This document shows, in pieces, positions 50,972 to 60,057 of a stretch of 64,000 nucleotides of DNA (its first letter is position 1; each line of letters starts with the position of its first letter). The stretch lies in assembly GCF_030553305.1 (NCBI RefSeq), contig NZ_JARRAH010000001.1, positions 930,001 through 994,000 of the forward strand, written 5' to 3'. Below the pieces are notes generated by a model. That model was not told the DNA's origin. It saw only the letters and a list, made by a program, of their open reading frames with translations, and made no database searches. The DNA comes from Halomarina ordinaria. Lineage in GTDB: Archaea > Halobacteriota > Halobacteria > Halobacteriales > Haloarculaceae. A program made the translations under genes and the position numbers.

Positions 50972-52156
50972 ACGGTCGGCGCGGACGACCAGCGACTCGT
51001 CGACCTCGGCGACGCTCGGTCGCCCGACGTTGGCCAGCGTGAGGTCGAGGTCGGCGCGCAGGTTCTCGAGCACCGCCTCGACGCCGGACTGTCCGCCGAG
51101 CGCGAGGCCGTAGACGTAGGGCCGGCCGACCATCACCGCGTCCGCACCGAGCGCCAGGGCCGTGACCACGTCCGCGCCGCGGCGCACCCCGCCGTCGACG
51201 GTGACGGGGACGCGGCCCATGACCTGCTCGACGATGCCCGGCAGTGCTTCGAGCGCGCCGACGGCGGTGTCGACCTGTCGGCCGCCGTGGTTCGAGACGG
51301 CGACGGCGTCGACGCCGCACTCGACGGCTCGCTCCGCGTCGTCGGGGTGGAGCAGTCCCTTCACCACCACCGGGAGGTCCGTCATCGCGCAGAGGTCCTC
51401 CAGGTCGGTCCAGTCGAGCGCCGGGTTGCCGAACACGTCGAGGAACCGCTGGGTCGCCAGTTCGGGGTTCTCCTCGGGGTCGACGTCGAGCAGCGCGCGG
51501 AAGGCGGGGTCGGAGAAGTAGTTCGCCATCCCCTCGCCGGCGAGCATGGGGAGGTAGCCCCGCTCGATGTCGCGCTCGCGCCACCCGAGGATGGGGACGT
51601 CGACGGTGAGGACGACGGCGTCGAACCCCGCGTCCTCGGCGCGCCCGACGAAGCTCTCCATGATGGCGGGTTCCGACGACCAGTAGAGTTGGAACCACTT
51701 CGGCGTCTCGCCCAGTTCCTCCGCGACGGCCTCCATCGGCTGTGAGGCGACCGAACTCAGACACATCGGGACGTCCGTCTCGTGGGCGGCGCGGGCCGTC
51801 GCCAGTTCCCCCTCCTCGTGGACGATGGTCTGGATGCCGACCGGCGCGAGCGCGAACGGCACGTCCAGCGTCCGGCCGAGGAGGTCGACGTGGAGGTCGC
51901 GTTCCGAGACGTCCCGGAGGAGTCGAGGGAGGAGCCGCCAGTCCGCGAACGACCGTCGGTTAGCGTCCATCGTCCGCTCGCCGCCCGCGCCGCCGCCGAC
52001 GTAGGCGGCCGCCTCGTCGCTCATCGCCTCCAGGGCGGCCTCGCGCAGTCGTTCGTACCGGACCGGGTACTCGGGCGGCTGGTCAGCGAGCATCCCCGTC
52101 GCGTAGACGTCTCGCTGGCGGTCCTGTCCGTACGGCTCGGAGGGACGGTCGACCAT
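50966..52156 (-). CDS. FMN-dependent alpha-hydroxy-acid oxidase/dehydrogenase (LldD or lactate monooxygenase-like)
   Basis: A 396-aa FMN TIM barrel. PFALAPVGIQTIVHEEGELA, PKWFQLYWSSEPAIMESFV, VVLTVDVPILGWRERDIERG, LPVVVKGLLHPDDAERAVEC, AVSNHGGRQVDTAVGALEAL and TVDGGVRRGADVVTALALGA are all present; the catalytic His is in SNHGGRQ. The IERGYLPM segment and domain length point toward lactate 2-monooxygenase-like members, but lactate or glycolate oxidation is equally possible. Start ATG 52156. Confidence 0.88.
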   Translation of the reverse strand: MVDRPSEPYGQDRQRDVYATGMLADQPPEYPVRYERLREAALEAMSDEAAAYVGGGAGGERTMDANRRSFADWRLLPRLLRDVSERDLHVDLLGRTLDVPFALAPVGIQTIVHEEGELATARAAHETDVPMCLSSVASQPMEAVAEELGETPKWFQLYWSSEPAIMESFVGRAEDAGFDAVVLTVDVPILGWRERDIERGYLPMLAGEGMANYFSDPAFRALLDVDPEENPELATQRFLDVFGNPALDWTDLEDLCAMTDLPVVVKGLLHPDDAERAVECGVDAVAVSNHGGRQVDTAVGALEALPGIVEQVMGRVPVTVDGGVRRGADVVTALALGADAVMVGRPYVYGLALGGQSGVEAVLENLRADLDLTLANVGRPSVAEVDESLVVRADRL

Positions 52157-52586
52157 GCCCCGGGCTGTGCGGGCGGGCGTAATAAGTGTGCGAGGTGCTG
52201 TCAGTCACCGGTTCGAGAGGGACGCCGGCACGAACGCGTTCGTCGGTCGGACGTTAACACCGGCTTTCAGGTCGGCGACGGGGACCGTCCTGACAGCACC
52301 GCATTGGTCCGTCTCGACGACTTGCCTCCCCCCGTGATTGTACCGCGGGCGGAGGGGCGGCGCGACGGGGGCGACTTATCCGGCGGGTAAACCGGACTCC
52401 CCGCGTGACCCTCACCCGATGCGTCTGGAGCGTTCGCCCGGAGTGACAGTTCGTGTGCGGCGACTGACCGGGCGGTACGACCGAACGTCGTTCGAAAGCG
52501 GCTGATTGTTTCCCGTTTCTGACTGTACCGTTCCGGTTTTGTTTACTCGTCGTATAGTTATAGCGCCCTGTGAGGTAGTCGCGCGT
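52157..52586. promoter_or_regulatory. 430-bp divergent intergenic region with TATA of the asparagine-synthase-like gene
   Basis: No supported gene. TATAGTTATAG at 52553-52563 lies 24-34 nt before the ATG at 52587, a textbook leaderless promoter. On the other strand CTTATTACG near 52180 serves the hydroxy-acid oxidase gene. The middle holds a second AT-richer patch (ACTTATCCGGC near 52375) that could be another promoter, and GC-rich sequence without clear function. Confidence 0.55.
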
Positions 52587-54434
52587 ATGGTTGGAGTCTG
52601 TGCGAGTCTCGGTGCCGACGCCGGGTTCGTCGACGAACTCGCCGAGCGCCTCGAACTGTTCGGGTCCGAGTCGACCGCCCGAGTACTGGACGGCGACGTC
52701 GGGGTCGCGAGCGTCACCCACACGCCCGCCACCGGGGGGAGACCGGTTCGGACGGCGCACGGGACCGTCCTCGCGTGGGGCGACGTCGCCGGCCTCGACC
52801 ACCCCCACGGCTACGTTCCGCGCGCGGATTGCGAGACGGAGTCGCTCTCGGCGTACTGCGCGGCGCTCTACGAGTGCTACGGCCTCGACTTCGTCCGCTG
52901 GCTCAACGGCCGGTTCGCGCTCGCCGTCGTCGACGACGCGGCCGATCGTGTGACGTTCGCGACGGACCGCTTCGGGACGATGCCGCTCCACTACGCCCGG
53001 GCCGGCGAGACGGTGCTCGTCTCGACGGCGGTCCAGAGCCTCACGACCCACCCCGACTGGACCCCCGGGTTCGACGAGAACGCCCTCGGGACGTACTTCA
53101 CCTATCAGACGACACCGGGGACCCGCACGCCGTTCGCCGGTGTGGAGCGGATGGCACCGGGGGCGGTGCTGACGGTCGACCTCGACGGGTTGGAGGTGGG
53201 ACAGCGGTCCTACTGGACGCCGACGTACCGGCCGGTCGACCGCCCGGTGTCGTACTTCACGCGCCGCCTCGCCACGGTGCTGTCGCGGGCGGTCGACGAG
53301 CGCACGGCCCACCCCGGCGAGTACGGCCTCTTCCAGAGCGGGGGCGGCGGTTCGCGACTCGTCCTCGCCGCGATGGAGCGCGACCCGACGACGTACCACC
53401 TCGACGGCCGGACGAACCGCGAGGCACGCACCGCGGGGCGAATCGCACGGACCGCCGACGTCCCCTTCGAACGGCTCGCACCCGACCGGGAGTACTCCCT
53501 CGACCTGCTCGCGGGACCCGCTCGGCTCACGAACCTCGTCGGGACGTTCCACGAGGGACGCGCGATGGGGTTCGCCGAACGGCTCAGAGAGGACGTCGAC
53601 ACGCTCGTCAGCGGTCACACGTTCGACCTGCTGTTCTCCGGCCGCCACCTCCCCTCGCGCTCGTGTCGGCTCGGTCCGCTCGGGACGCTCCCGCTCCCGT
53701 TCGCGGACGTCCCCGACACCGTCGAGGAGTACGTCGCGGAGAACCGACGGCCCGTCCCGCCGTACTTCGCCGGCGCGAGCGACGGCACGAACCTCCTCCG
53801 GGAGAACCTCACCCCGACCCGCGACGGGGTTCGCTCCTACGGCGTCGAGTACGACTCCCTCGACGCGCTCGTCCGGTTCGGGTCGTACTACCCGCACGCG
53901 AACGCCCGCGCCTTCTGCCAGCAGGCGCTCGACCAGGTGCTCCCCCACCACGACCCGTTCCTGGACACGCGGGTCGTCGACCTCCACCTGACGGTGCCGA
54001 CGCGGGTCCGCCTCCGACGGAACCTCGTCGGGGGGACGCTGGAGCGACTCGACCCGCGGTTGGCGGCAGTGCCGGACGCCGAACGGCAGGTCCCCCTCTC
54101 GGCGTCGTTCCCGCGCCAGTACCTCGGTACCCTGGCGGCGGCGGTGCTCGAGGACCGAAACGTACTCGACCCGCCAGCGTCCCGCACGACGGACGGACCG
54201 TGGCCGGACCACGCCGAACCCGTCCGCTCGACCGACGTCGTCGCCGAGGCCATCGAGGAGCACGCGGACCTCGTCGAGGCCATCCCGTTCCTCGACGAAT
54301 CGGGCGTGCAGCACTCGTTCGCTGGGCACCATGGGAGGGTCAGGCGAACCGAACTCGACGCGCTCCTCACGTTCCTCGCGATGCCGGCCACGCGGCGCGT
54401 CGTCGAGAAGCGCCGCCAGCGCCCGCAGGCCTGA
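52587..54434 (+). CDS. Asparagine-synthase-like protein with altered active-site motifs
   Basis: A 615-aa protein with the two-domain layout of asparagine synthetase B. The N-terminal Ntn-hydrolase-like domain (FVRWLNGRFALAVVDDAADR, FATDRFGTMPLHYARAGETV, GTYFTYQTTPGTRTPFAGVE) lacks the Cys2 nucleophile: it starts MVGVC. In the C-terminal domain the PP-loop usually reading SGGxDS is QSGGGGSRLVLAAM, with Ser251, so the Asp is gone. Ammonia-releasing and adenylating activities are therefore doubtful. Similar degenerate proteins occur in haloarchaeal genomes; a carbohydrate-locus or regulatory role is possible. Confidence 0.75.
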   Translation: MVGVCASLGADAGFVDELAERLELFGSESTARVLDGDVGVASVTHTPATGGRPVRTAHGTVLAWGDVAGLDHPHGYVPRADCETESLSAYCAALYECYGLDFVRWLNGRFALAVVDDAADRVTFATDRFGTMPLHYARAGETVLVSTAVQSLTTHPDWTPGFDENALGTYFTYQTTPGTRTPFAGVERMAPGAVLTVDLDGLEVGQRSYWTPTYRPVDRPVSYFTRRLATVLSRAVDERTAHPGEYGLFQSGGGGSRLVLAAMERDPTTYHLDGRTNREARTAGRIARTADVPFERLAPDREYSLDLLAGPARLTNLVGTFHEGRAMGFAERLREDVDTLVSGHTFDLLFSGRHLPSRSCRLGPLGTLPLPFADVPDTVEEYVAENRRPVPPYFAGASDGTNLLRENLTPTRDGVRSYGVEYDSLDALVRFGSYYPHANARAFCQQALDQVLPHHDPFLDTRVVDLHLTVPTRVRLRRNLVGGTLERLDPRLAAVPDAERQVPLSASFPRQYLGTLAAAVLEDRNVLDPPASRTTDGPWPDHAEPVRSTDVVAEAIEEHADLVEAIPFLDESGVQHSFAGHHGRVRRTELDALLTFLAMPATRRVVEKRRQRPQA

Positions 54435-54563
54435 GGCTCCTCTCGCGGGCGTGCTGTGCCGGGAGGCGTGAGGCCGTCGCAGGAGTGGACGCGCGAACAA
54501 CCGGTCGTCCGCGGCGAGCAGTTCACGTGGAATGATAACGGATGAACGTGTAAGAGGCCGTCA

Positions 54564-54602
54564 ATGACCGACCAGAACGACCGCGACGAGGTGGGGAGAT
54601 GA
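54564..54602 (+). CDS. Possible 12-aa mini-cistron before the acyl-CoA ligase gene
   Basis: MTDQNDRDEVGR, stop TGA overlapping the ligase ATG as ATGA (54599-54602). AATGATAACGG at 54531-54541 is a weak TATA candidate 23-33 nt before its ATG. Same layout as the case at 59249; support is weaker here. Confidence 0.3.
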   Translation: MTDQNDRDEVGR

Positions 54603-56572
54603 GCGACGACCGAGCGGCGGCGGAGGCGCGCTACGAGGACGAGGTCATCGGTGACGACACCATCCCGAACCTCTTCGAGGCGAGCGCGAGGCGGAACGCG
54701 AACCGGCCGGCCCAGCGCTACAAGGGCGGCGTCTACGAGCGCTCGCTGGTCGCGAGCGGTGTCGTGGAGGCGGCTCCGGCGGGCGACTACGCGACGCTCA
54801 CCTACCGGGAGATGCGCGACGTCGTCCGTCACCTCGCGGCGGGCTTTCGGGACCTCGGCGTCGAGACCGGCGACCGCGTCGGTATCCTCGCGAACACCCG
54901 CATGGAGTGGGCCCAGAGCGACTTCGCGCTGCTCGCCGCCGGGGGCGTCGTCACGACGGTGTACGTCGAGTCGACGCCCGAGCAGGTGCGCTACCTCCTC
55001 TCGGACCCGGGCGCGTCGGGCGTCGTCGTCGAGAACGCCGACCTGCTCGAGGTGGAGGACGACCTCGACCTCTCGTTCGTCGTCGTGCTGGACGAGGTCG
55101 AGGGGTACGACGACCGCGAGGACGTCCACACGCTCGGCGAGGTCCACGAGCGCGGCCGCGAGGCCTTCGACGAGGAGGCCTACCGCTCCTGGCTCGACGC
55201 GCGCGACCTCGACGACCTCGCCAGCCTCATCTACACCTCGGGGACCACGGGGGAACCGAAGGGCGTCCAGCTCACGCACGGCAACTTCCGCGCGAACGTC
55301 AACCAGGTCCGCCGGCGCTTCGGCCCGCGCCCGGACCGCCCGCCGGAGGTGCCGACCATCGACAGCGACTCGACGACGCTGTCGTTCCTCCCGCTCGCGC
55401 ACGTCTTCGAGCGCACGGCGGGGCACTTCGTCCCGTTCGCCAGCGGGACGTGTGTCGCCTACGCCGAGAGCACCGACACCGTCGCCGACGACATCGCGCT
55501 CGTGAAACCGACGGGCGCGACGAGCGTCCCGCGCATCTACGAGCGCATCTTCAGGGGGATGCGCGAACAGGCGAGCGAGTCCGACGCCAAGGCCCGTATC
55601 TTCGAGTGGGCCGTCGGCGTCGCCCGGCAGCGAGCGCAGACCGACGACCCCGGCCTCGCGCTGCGCGCACAGCACGCGCTCGCCGACCGCCTCGTCTACA
55701 GCACCGTCCGCGAGAACCTCGGCGGCGAGATCGAACTGTTCATCAGCGGGGGAGGGAGCCTCTCGAAGGACCTCGCACGCCTGTTCATCGGCATGGGGCT
55801 GACCGTCTGTGAGGGGTACGGCCTCACCGAGACGGCACCCGTCGTCTCCTGCAACCCGCCGGAGGACATCCGGGCGGGGACGCTCGGCCCGGCGCTCACC
55901 GACATCGAGGTCCGCATCGACGGGGAGGCCGTCCCCGAGGAGCAGCGCGCCCAGACCGTCGCCGGCGGCGAGGTGGGCGAGTTGCTCGTCCGTGGACCGA
56001 ACGTGACCGACGGCTACTGGAACCGCCCGGAGGAGACCGAGGCGGCGTTCACGGAGGACGGCTTCTTCCGGACGGGCGACATCGTCGAGCGCACCGACGA
56101 CGACTACCTCGTCTTCCTCGACCGCCTGAAACAGCTCATCGTCCTCTCGACGGGCAAGAACGTCGCGCCCGGTCCCATCGAGGACCGGTTCGCCACCGTC
56201 GAGCGCGTCGAGCAGGTGATGCTCCTCGGCGACGACCGGAAGTTCGTCGGCGCGCTGGTCGTCCCGAACGTCGAGGCGGTCCGCTCGTGGGCCGAGCGCG
56301 AGGGGGTCGACCTGCCCGCCGACCGCGAGGCGCTCTGCGACGACGAGCGCGTCCGCGCCTACGTCGGCGAGGCCATCGAACGGGTCAACGAGGGGCTGGG
56401 GAAGGCGGAGCGAATCAAGCAGTTCGAACTCGTCCCCGAGGAGTGGACGCCGGAGAACGACCTGCTCACCCCGTCGCTGAAGCTCAAGCGACGCAACATC
56501 CGCGCGCGGTACGCCGACCGCGTCGAGGCCGTCTACGACCGCCCGAAGCAGGAGACGGCCGCCGACGACTAG
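54599..56572 (+). CDS. Long-chain acyl-CoA synthetase (FadD15/FAA-type)
   Basis: A 657-aa adenylate-forming ligase of the eukaryote-like long-chain branch. YTSGTTGEPKGVQLTHGNFR is the AMP-binding core, TLSFLPLAHVFERTAGHFVP and IFRGMREQASESDAKARIFE are characteristic of this branch, with ELFISGGGSLSKDLARLFIG and YGLTETAPVVSCNPPED as the adenine region. FFRTGDIVERTDDDYLVFLD and LKQLIVLSTGKNVAPGPIED complete the set. It loads fatty acids onto CoA. ATG 54599 sits in an ATGA overlap with a tiny frame. Confidence 0.92.
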   Translation: MSDDRAAAEARYEDEVIGDDTIPNLFEASARRNANRPAQRYKGGVYERSLVASGVVEAAPAGDYATLTYREMRDVVRHLAAGFRDLGVETGDRVGILANTRMEWAQSDFALLAAGGVVTTVYVESTPEQVRYLLSDPGASGVVVENADLLEVEDDLDLSFVVVLDEVEGYDDREDVHTLGEVHERGREAFDEEAYRSWLDARDLDDLASLIYTSGTTGEPKGVQLTHGNFRANVNQVRRRFGPRPDRPPEVPTIDSDSTTLSFLPLAHVFERTAGHFVPFASGTCVAYAESTDTVADDIALVKPTGATSVPRIYERIFRGMREQASESDAKARIFEWAVGVARQRAQTDDPGLALRAQHALADRLVYSTVRENLGGEIELFISGGGSLSKDLARLFIGMGLTVCEGYGLTETAPVVSCNPPEDIRAGTLGPALTDIEVRIDGEAVPEEQRAQTVAGGEVGELLVRGPNVTDGYWNRPEETEAAFTEDGFFRTGDIVERTDDDYLVFLDRLKQLIVLSTGKNVAPGPIEDRFATVERVEQVMLLGDDRKFVGALVVPNVEAVRSWAEREGVDLPADREALCDDERVRAYVGEAIERVNEGLGKAERIKQFELVPEEWTPENDLLTPSLKLKRRNIRARYADRVEAVYDRPKQETAADD

Positions 56573-56573
56573 C

Positions 56574-57350
56574 TCAGAAACTGAAGAGGTCGATGCCGCC
56601 GGTGACGCCGACGACCTGCCCGGTGACGTAGCCCGCCTGCTCGGAACAGAGGTAGGCGACGAGGTTCGCCACGTCCGCCTCGCGCCCGAGCGAGCGCATC
56701 GGCGTCGCCTTCGCGATGCGCGCGAAGTAGGAGTCGAACGCCTCCAGCTCCTCGATGGACATGTCGGCGAACTCGTCGACGACGATGTTCGGCGCGATGA
56801 CGTTGCTCGTGACGCCCTTGCGCGCGCCCTCGAGCGCGAGCGTCTTGCCGAAGCCGATGAGCGCCGCCTTCGTCGCGGCGTACGACACCTGACCGAACCC
56901 ACCCTGCCACCCCGCCATCGAGGACATGTTCACGACGCGACCCCACTCGCGGTCCAGCATGTGGGGGAACACCTCGCGGGTGACGTTGTACGCCCCGGTG
57001 AGGTTGATGGCGACGTCGCGGTCCCACACCTCGTCGTCGTAGTCCTTCACCTGCGAGCGGGCGTCGACCATCGCCGCGTTGTTGACGAGGATGTCGATGC
57101 CGCCGGTCTCCTCCTCCAGAGCGGCGACGGTGTCGCGGACGTCCTCGCGGTCGGTCAGGTCGCAGGCGACGGCGTGGGCCGTCCCGCCGGCGCTCTCCAC
57201 GTCGTCGACGACGGCCTCGGCCGCGTCCAGGTTCACGTCGAGGGCGACCACCTCGGCGCCCTCCGCGGCCAGTACGCGGCAGTCCTCGCTCCCGATGCGC
57301 CCGCCGCCCCCGGTCACGAGGGCGGTCCTGTCGTCCAGTCCGAAGTCCAT
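56574..57350 (-). CDS. SDR family oxidoreductase (FabG-like)
   Basis: A 258-aa short-chain dehydrogenase. TALVTGGGGRIGSEDCRVLA is the nucleotide loop, ILVNNAAMVDARSQVKDYDD the NNAx motif, VVNMSSMAGWQGGFGQVSYA with YAATKAALIGFGKTLALEGA the Ser-Tyr-Lys triad. Acidic ALDVNLDAAEAV after strand 2 suggests NAD preference. The likely substrate is a 3-hydroxyacyl or sugar-like alcohol. It converges with the acyl-CoA synthetase gene, 1 bp between the stops. Confidence 0.9.
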   Translation of the reverse strand: MDFGLDDRTALVTGGGGRIGSEDCRVLAAEGAEVVALDVNLDAAEAVVDDVESAGGTAHAVACDLTDREDVRDTVAALEEETGGIDILVNNAAMVDARSQVKDYDDEVWDRDVAINLTGAYNVTREVFPHMLDREWGRVVNMSSMAGWQGGFGQVSYAATKAALIGFGKTLALEGARKGVTSNVIAPNIVVDEFADMSIEELEAFDSYFARIAKATPMRSLGREADVANLVAYLCSEQAGYVTGQVVGVTGGIDLFSF

Positions 57351-57395
57351 TGCGTCCGAAACGATGGCAACGTTCGTGATATACTTACCCCGCGG

Positions 57396-58109
57396 TCAGC
57401 GCCGCGCGCCGGCGAGGTCGAGGAGGCCGCGCAGGTCGGCGACGACGTGGTCGACGGCGTCGTCGGGGTCGGTCGCGGCGCGCTCGGCGGCGCTCCCCCC
57501 GTGGGCGACCGTCACGAACCCCGCCCGACTCCCGCCGCGCATGTCGTGGTCGTAGCGGTCGCCGACGTAGAGCGACCGGGTGGGTGCGAGCGCGTCGGGT
57601 GCCTTCCCGAGCGCCGTCTCGAACATCGCGGGGTCGGGTTTCGTCCGGCCGACCTCCTCGCTGGTCGTCACGTGGTCGACGTGTCGGAGGACGCCGAACT
57701 TCCCGAGGATGCGTTCGGCCTCCCAGGTGTCGATGTCGCTGATGACGCCGAGGTAGTGGCCCGTCTCCGCGAGCGTCGAGACCACCTCCTCCGCCCCGTC
57801 GGCTGGCTGGACGCTCTCGAGGGTCGTCGCCGCGAACAGCGGGAACCACTCCTCCTCGGGCACCTCGCGGCCGACGGCCTCGTCGAGCGCCCGCTGGTAG
57901 CCGGGGCGGGCGGTCCGGTAGGTCGTCCCCTCGCGCCCGGAGAAGTACGACCCGAGGGCGTCGCGCCAGTCGGCGACGAGGCGGTCGGTGTCGTCGATGC
58001 CCTGTTCGGCGGCGAAGCGTTCGAGGAAGGTGACGTAGCCCGTCCGGACCGACGGGAGGTCGAGCAGGACGCCCCCGATGTCGAAGAAGACGCCGTCGTA
58101 GTCAGCCAT
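57396..58109 (-). CDS. HAD family hydrolase
   Basis: A 237-aa haloacid-dehalogenase-fold phosphatase. Motif I is DGVFFDIGGVLLDLPSVRTG (first DxG context FFDIGG, where the second acid is replaced by Gly). Motif II lies in GVISDIDTWEAERI, motif III in VGRTKPDPAMFETALG, and motif IV in YVGDRYDHDMRGGSRAGF. The DIGG in place of DxD is a feature of the epoxide-hydrolase-N-like/ACAD10-type subgroup, so classical phosphatase activity is not assured. ATG 58109. Confidence 0.85.
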   Translation of the reverse strand: MADYDGVFFDIGGVLLDLPSVRTGYVTFLERFAAEQGIDDTDRLVADWRDALGSYFSGREGTTYRTARPGYQRALDEAVGREVPEEEWFPLFAATTLESVQPADGAEEVVSTLAETGHYLGVISDIDTWEAERILGKFGVLRHVDHVTTSEEVGRTKPDPAMFETALGKAPDALAPTRSLYVGDRYDHDMRGGSRAGFVTVAHGGSAAERAATDPDDAVDHVVADLRGLLDLAGARR

Positions 58110-58139
58110 ACTCGAAGGGAGGGCGGGGGCTACTGAGGC

Positions 58140-59114
58140 TTATCGGTAGCGGCGGACGCCGTCCACGACGGACGCGGCCACGCGCCCCTCGCGTTCGAGG
58201 TGGTGCAGCGCGCCCACCACCTCCGCGATGATGTAGGCGATGTCGCGGTCGCCGGCGCGGGCCTCGGCCACCTCGACGGCCGTCTCCATCCCCGAGGCGA
58301 CCTGCGACTCGGTGCGGTCGAGCATCCGGTCGAGGGAGGACCGGTCGCGGGCGACGGCCCCCGCGAGGTCGGCGTGGACGGGGCCGTGGCCGGGGTAGAC
58401 GCGCTCGACCTCGGATTCGAGCGTCGAGAGCGTGTCGAGCGCGCCGTAGAACGCCCCGATGGCCTCGGCGACCCCGTCGTCGAGGCCGGCGTGGATGGCG
58501 ACGGGGCGGAACGGCTCGATACCCATGTCGCCGGAGACGAGCGCCGGGTCGCCGAGGTCGACGCGGAGACAGCAGTGGTCTGCCTGGTGGCCGGGCGTGT
58601 GGACGACGTCGACGGGCGTCCCCCCTATCTCGAGGCGGTCGCCGTCCTCGAACCAGACGTCGACCGCGTCGGGGGGCAGGAGCGTGCGGTTGCGCTCCAG
58701 CGACTCGACGGCCATCGAGACGGCTCGCTCCAGTTCGTCGCCGGTGAGACCCGCGGCCGTCGCGTTCTCGCGGACGGTCGCTTCGAGGTCCTCGGTGTCC
58801 CGGTCGAAGCGCTCGCGGACCCCGGCGGGGGCGTAGACGGTCGGGTCCGCGCCGTCGAGGACGGCCCCCACCTGCCCGATGTGGTCGACGTGCGGGTGGG
58901 TGAGCACGAGGTGGTCGACATCGGCGAGGTCGCAGTCGACGGCCGCGAGCGACTCGCGGAGGACGTCCTCGCCGTCGGGGCCGGGCATCCCGGCGTCGAC
59001 CAGGGTGGGTTCCTCGCAGTCGACGAGGTAGCTGGCGACGTGTCCCGGCGGCCAGTCGACGGCGAACTCGACGCGGTGGACGGCGGAAAGGGCCTCGCTC
59101 CGGCGGTCGGTCAT
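58140..59114 (-). CDS. Metallo-beta-lactamase-fold hydrolase, glyoxalase II/LACTB2-like
   Basis: A 324-aa metal hydrolase. LVLTHPHVDHIGQVGAVLDG carries HxHxDH, VVHTPGHQADHCCLRVDLGD and LVSGDMGIEPFRPVAIHAGL the later ligands, and VERVYPGHGPVHADLAGAVA the last His. A C-terminal winged-helix-like tail (AYIIAEVVGALHHLEREGRV) is seen in LACTB2-like members. The substrate is probably a thioester or ester of the neighbouring acyl-CoA pathways. ATG 59114 (MTDRRSEALS). Confidence 0.85.
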   Translation of the reverse strand: MTDRRSEALSAVHRVEFAVDWPPGHVASYLVDCEEPTLVDAGMPGPDGEDVLRESLAAVDCDLADVDHLVLTHPHVDHIGQVGAVLDGADPTVYAPAGVRERFDRDTEDLEATVRENATAAGLTGDELERAVSMAVESLERNRTLLPPDAVDVWFEDGDRLEIGGTPVDVVHTPGHQADHCCLRVDLGDPALVSGDMGIEPFRPVAIHAGLDDGVAEAIGAFYGALDTLSTLESEVERVYPGHGPVHADLAGAVARDRSSLDRMLDRTESQVASGMETAVEVAEARAGDRDIAYIIAEVVGALHHLEREGRVAASVVDGVRRYR

Positions 59115-59248
59115 CACCGGGAAGACCGGACGGCGAGCGATAAGGGTGGTGTTTCCGTCGGCGTTCGCGGCGACTCGACTGGTGAACTGGAAAGTGAGCA
59201 GTGCAACCGCCGCACTAATGTTATCCCGCACGGTTGGTATCGCGAACA

Positions 59249-59281
59249 ATGGTAATCCAGAGCCAGGGTGAGAGCCGATGA
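59249..59281 (+). CDS. Possible 10-aa leaderless mini-cistron before the SDR gene
   Basis: MVIQSQGESR, stop TGA at 59279-59281 overlapping the SDR ATG (59278) as ATGA. TAATGTTAT at 59216-59224 is 25-33 nt before this ATG, so transcription would start on it and the SDR gene would carry a 29-nt leader. The best-supported of several such cases here. Confidence 0.45.
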   Translation: MVIQSQGESR

Positions 59282-60057
59282 GCACGGACCAGTTCAGCGT
59301 GGCGGGGAAGACCGTCGTCGTCACCGGGTCCTCCCAGGGCATCGGACGGGCCATCGCCGAGCGGTTCGCCGAGGACGGCGCGGACGTCGTCGTCTCCTCG
59401 CGCTCCCAGGAGTCGGTCGACGAGGTGGCCGACGGCATCAGCGAGTCCGGGGCGACGGGCGACGCGCTGGCCGTCGAGTGCGACGTGCGCGAGCGCGAGG
59501 CGGTCGAGGCGCTGGTGGCGGCGACCGTCGACGAGTTCGGCGCGCTCGACGTGCTCGTGAACAACGCGGGCGCGTCGTTCATGGCCGGCTTCGGCGACAT
59601 CAGCGAGAACGGCTGGAAGACCATCGTCGACATCAACCTCCACGGCACCTACCACTGCTCGCAGGTGGCCGGCGCGTACATGCGCGAGCACGGCGGGGGG
59701 ACTATCGTCAACCTCGCCAGCGTCGCCGGGACCGACGGCTCGCCGTACATGAGCCACTACGGCGCGGCGAAGGCCGGCGTCGTGAACCTGACGACGACGC
59801 TCGCGACCGAGTGGGCCGAGGACGGTATCCGCGTCAACTGCATCGCCCCGGGCTTCGTCGCCACGCCGGGCGTCGCCAGCCAGATGGGCGTCACGGCCGA
59901 CGACGTCGACCGCGAGGAGGTGAACCGCCGGATGGGACTGAGCGAGGAGATAGCCGACCTCGCGCAGTTCCTCGCCAGCGAGGCCTCCTCGTACGTCGTC
60001 GGTGAGACTATCGTCGCGCGGGGCGTCCCGCGAATCGAGGAGACCCCCGAACTATGA
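59278..60057 (+). CDS. SDR family oxidoreductase
   Basis: A 259-aa short-chain dehydrogenase: TVVVTGSSQGIGRAIAERFA (nucleotide loop), DVLVNNAGASFMAGFGDISE, IVNLASVAGTDGSPYMSHYG and YGAAKAGVVNLTTTLATEWA (Ser-Tyr-Lys triad), NCIAPGFVATPGVASQ. SSRSQESVD after strand 2 would accept NADP. It ends ATGA-overlapped with an LLM oxidoreductase gene, suggesting two consecutive redox steps. ATG 59278. Confidence 0.92.
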   Translation: MSTDQFSVAGKTVVVTGSSQGIGRAIAERFAEDGADVVVSSRSQESVDEVADGISESGATGDALAVECDVREREAVEALVAATVDEFGALDVLVNNAGASFMAGFGDISENGWKTIVDINLHGTYHCSQVAGAYMREHGGGTIVNLASVAGTDGSPYMSHYGAAKAGVVNLTTTLATEWAEDGIRVNCIAPGFVATPGVASQMGVTADDVDREEVNRRMGLSEEIADLAQFLASEASSYVVGETIVARGVPRIEETPEL

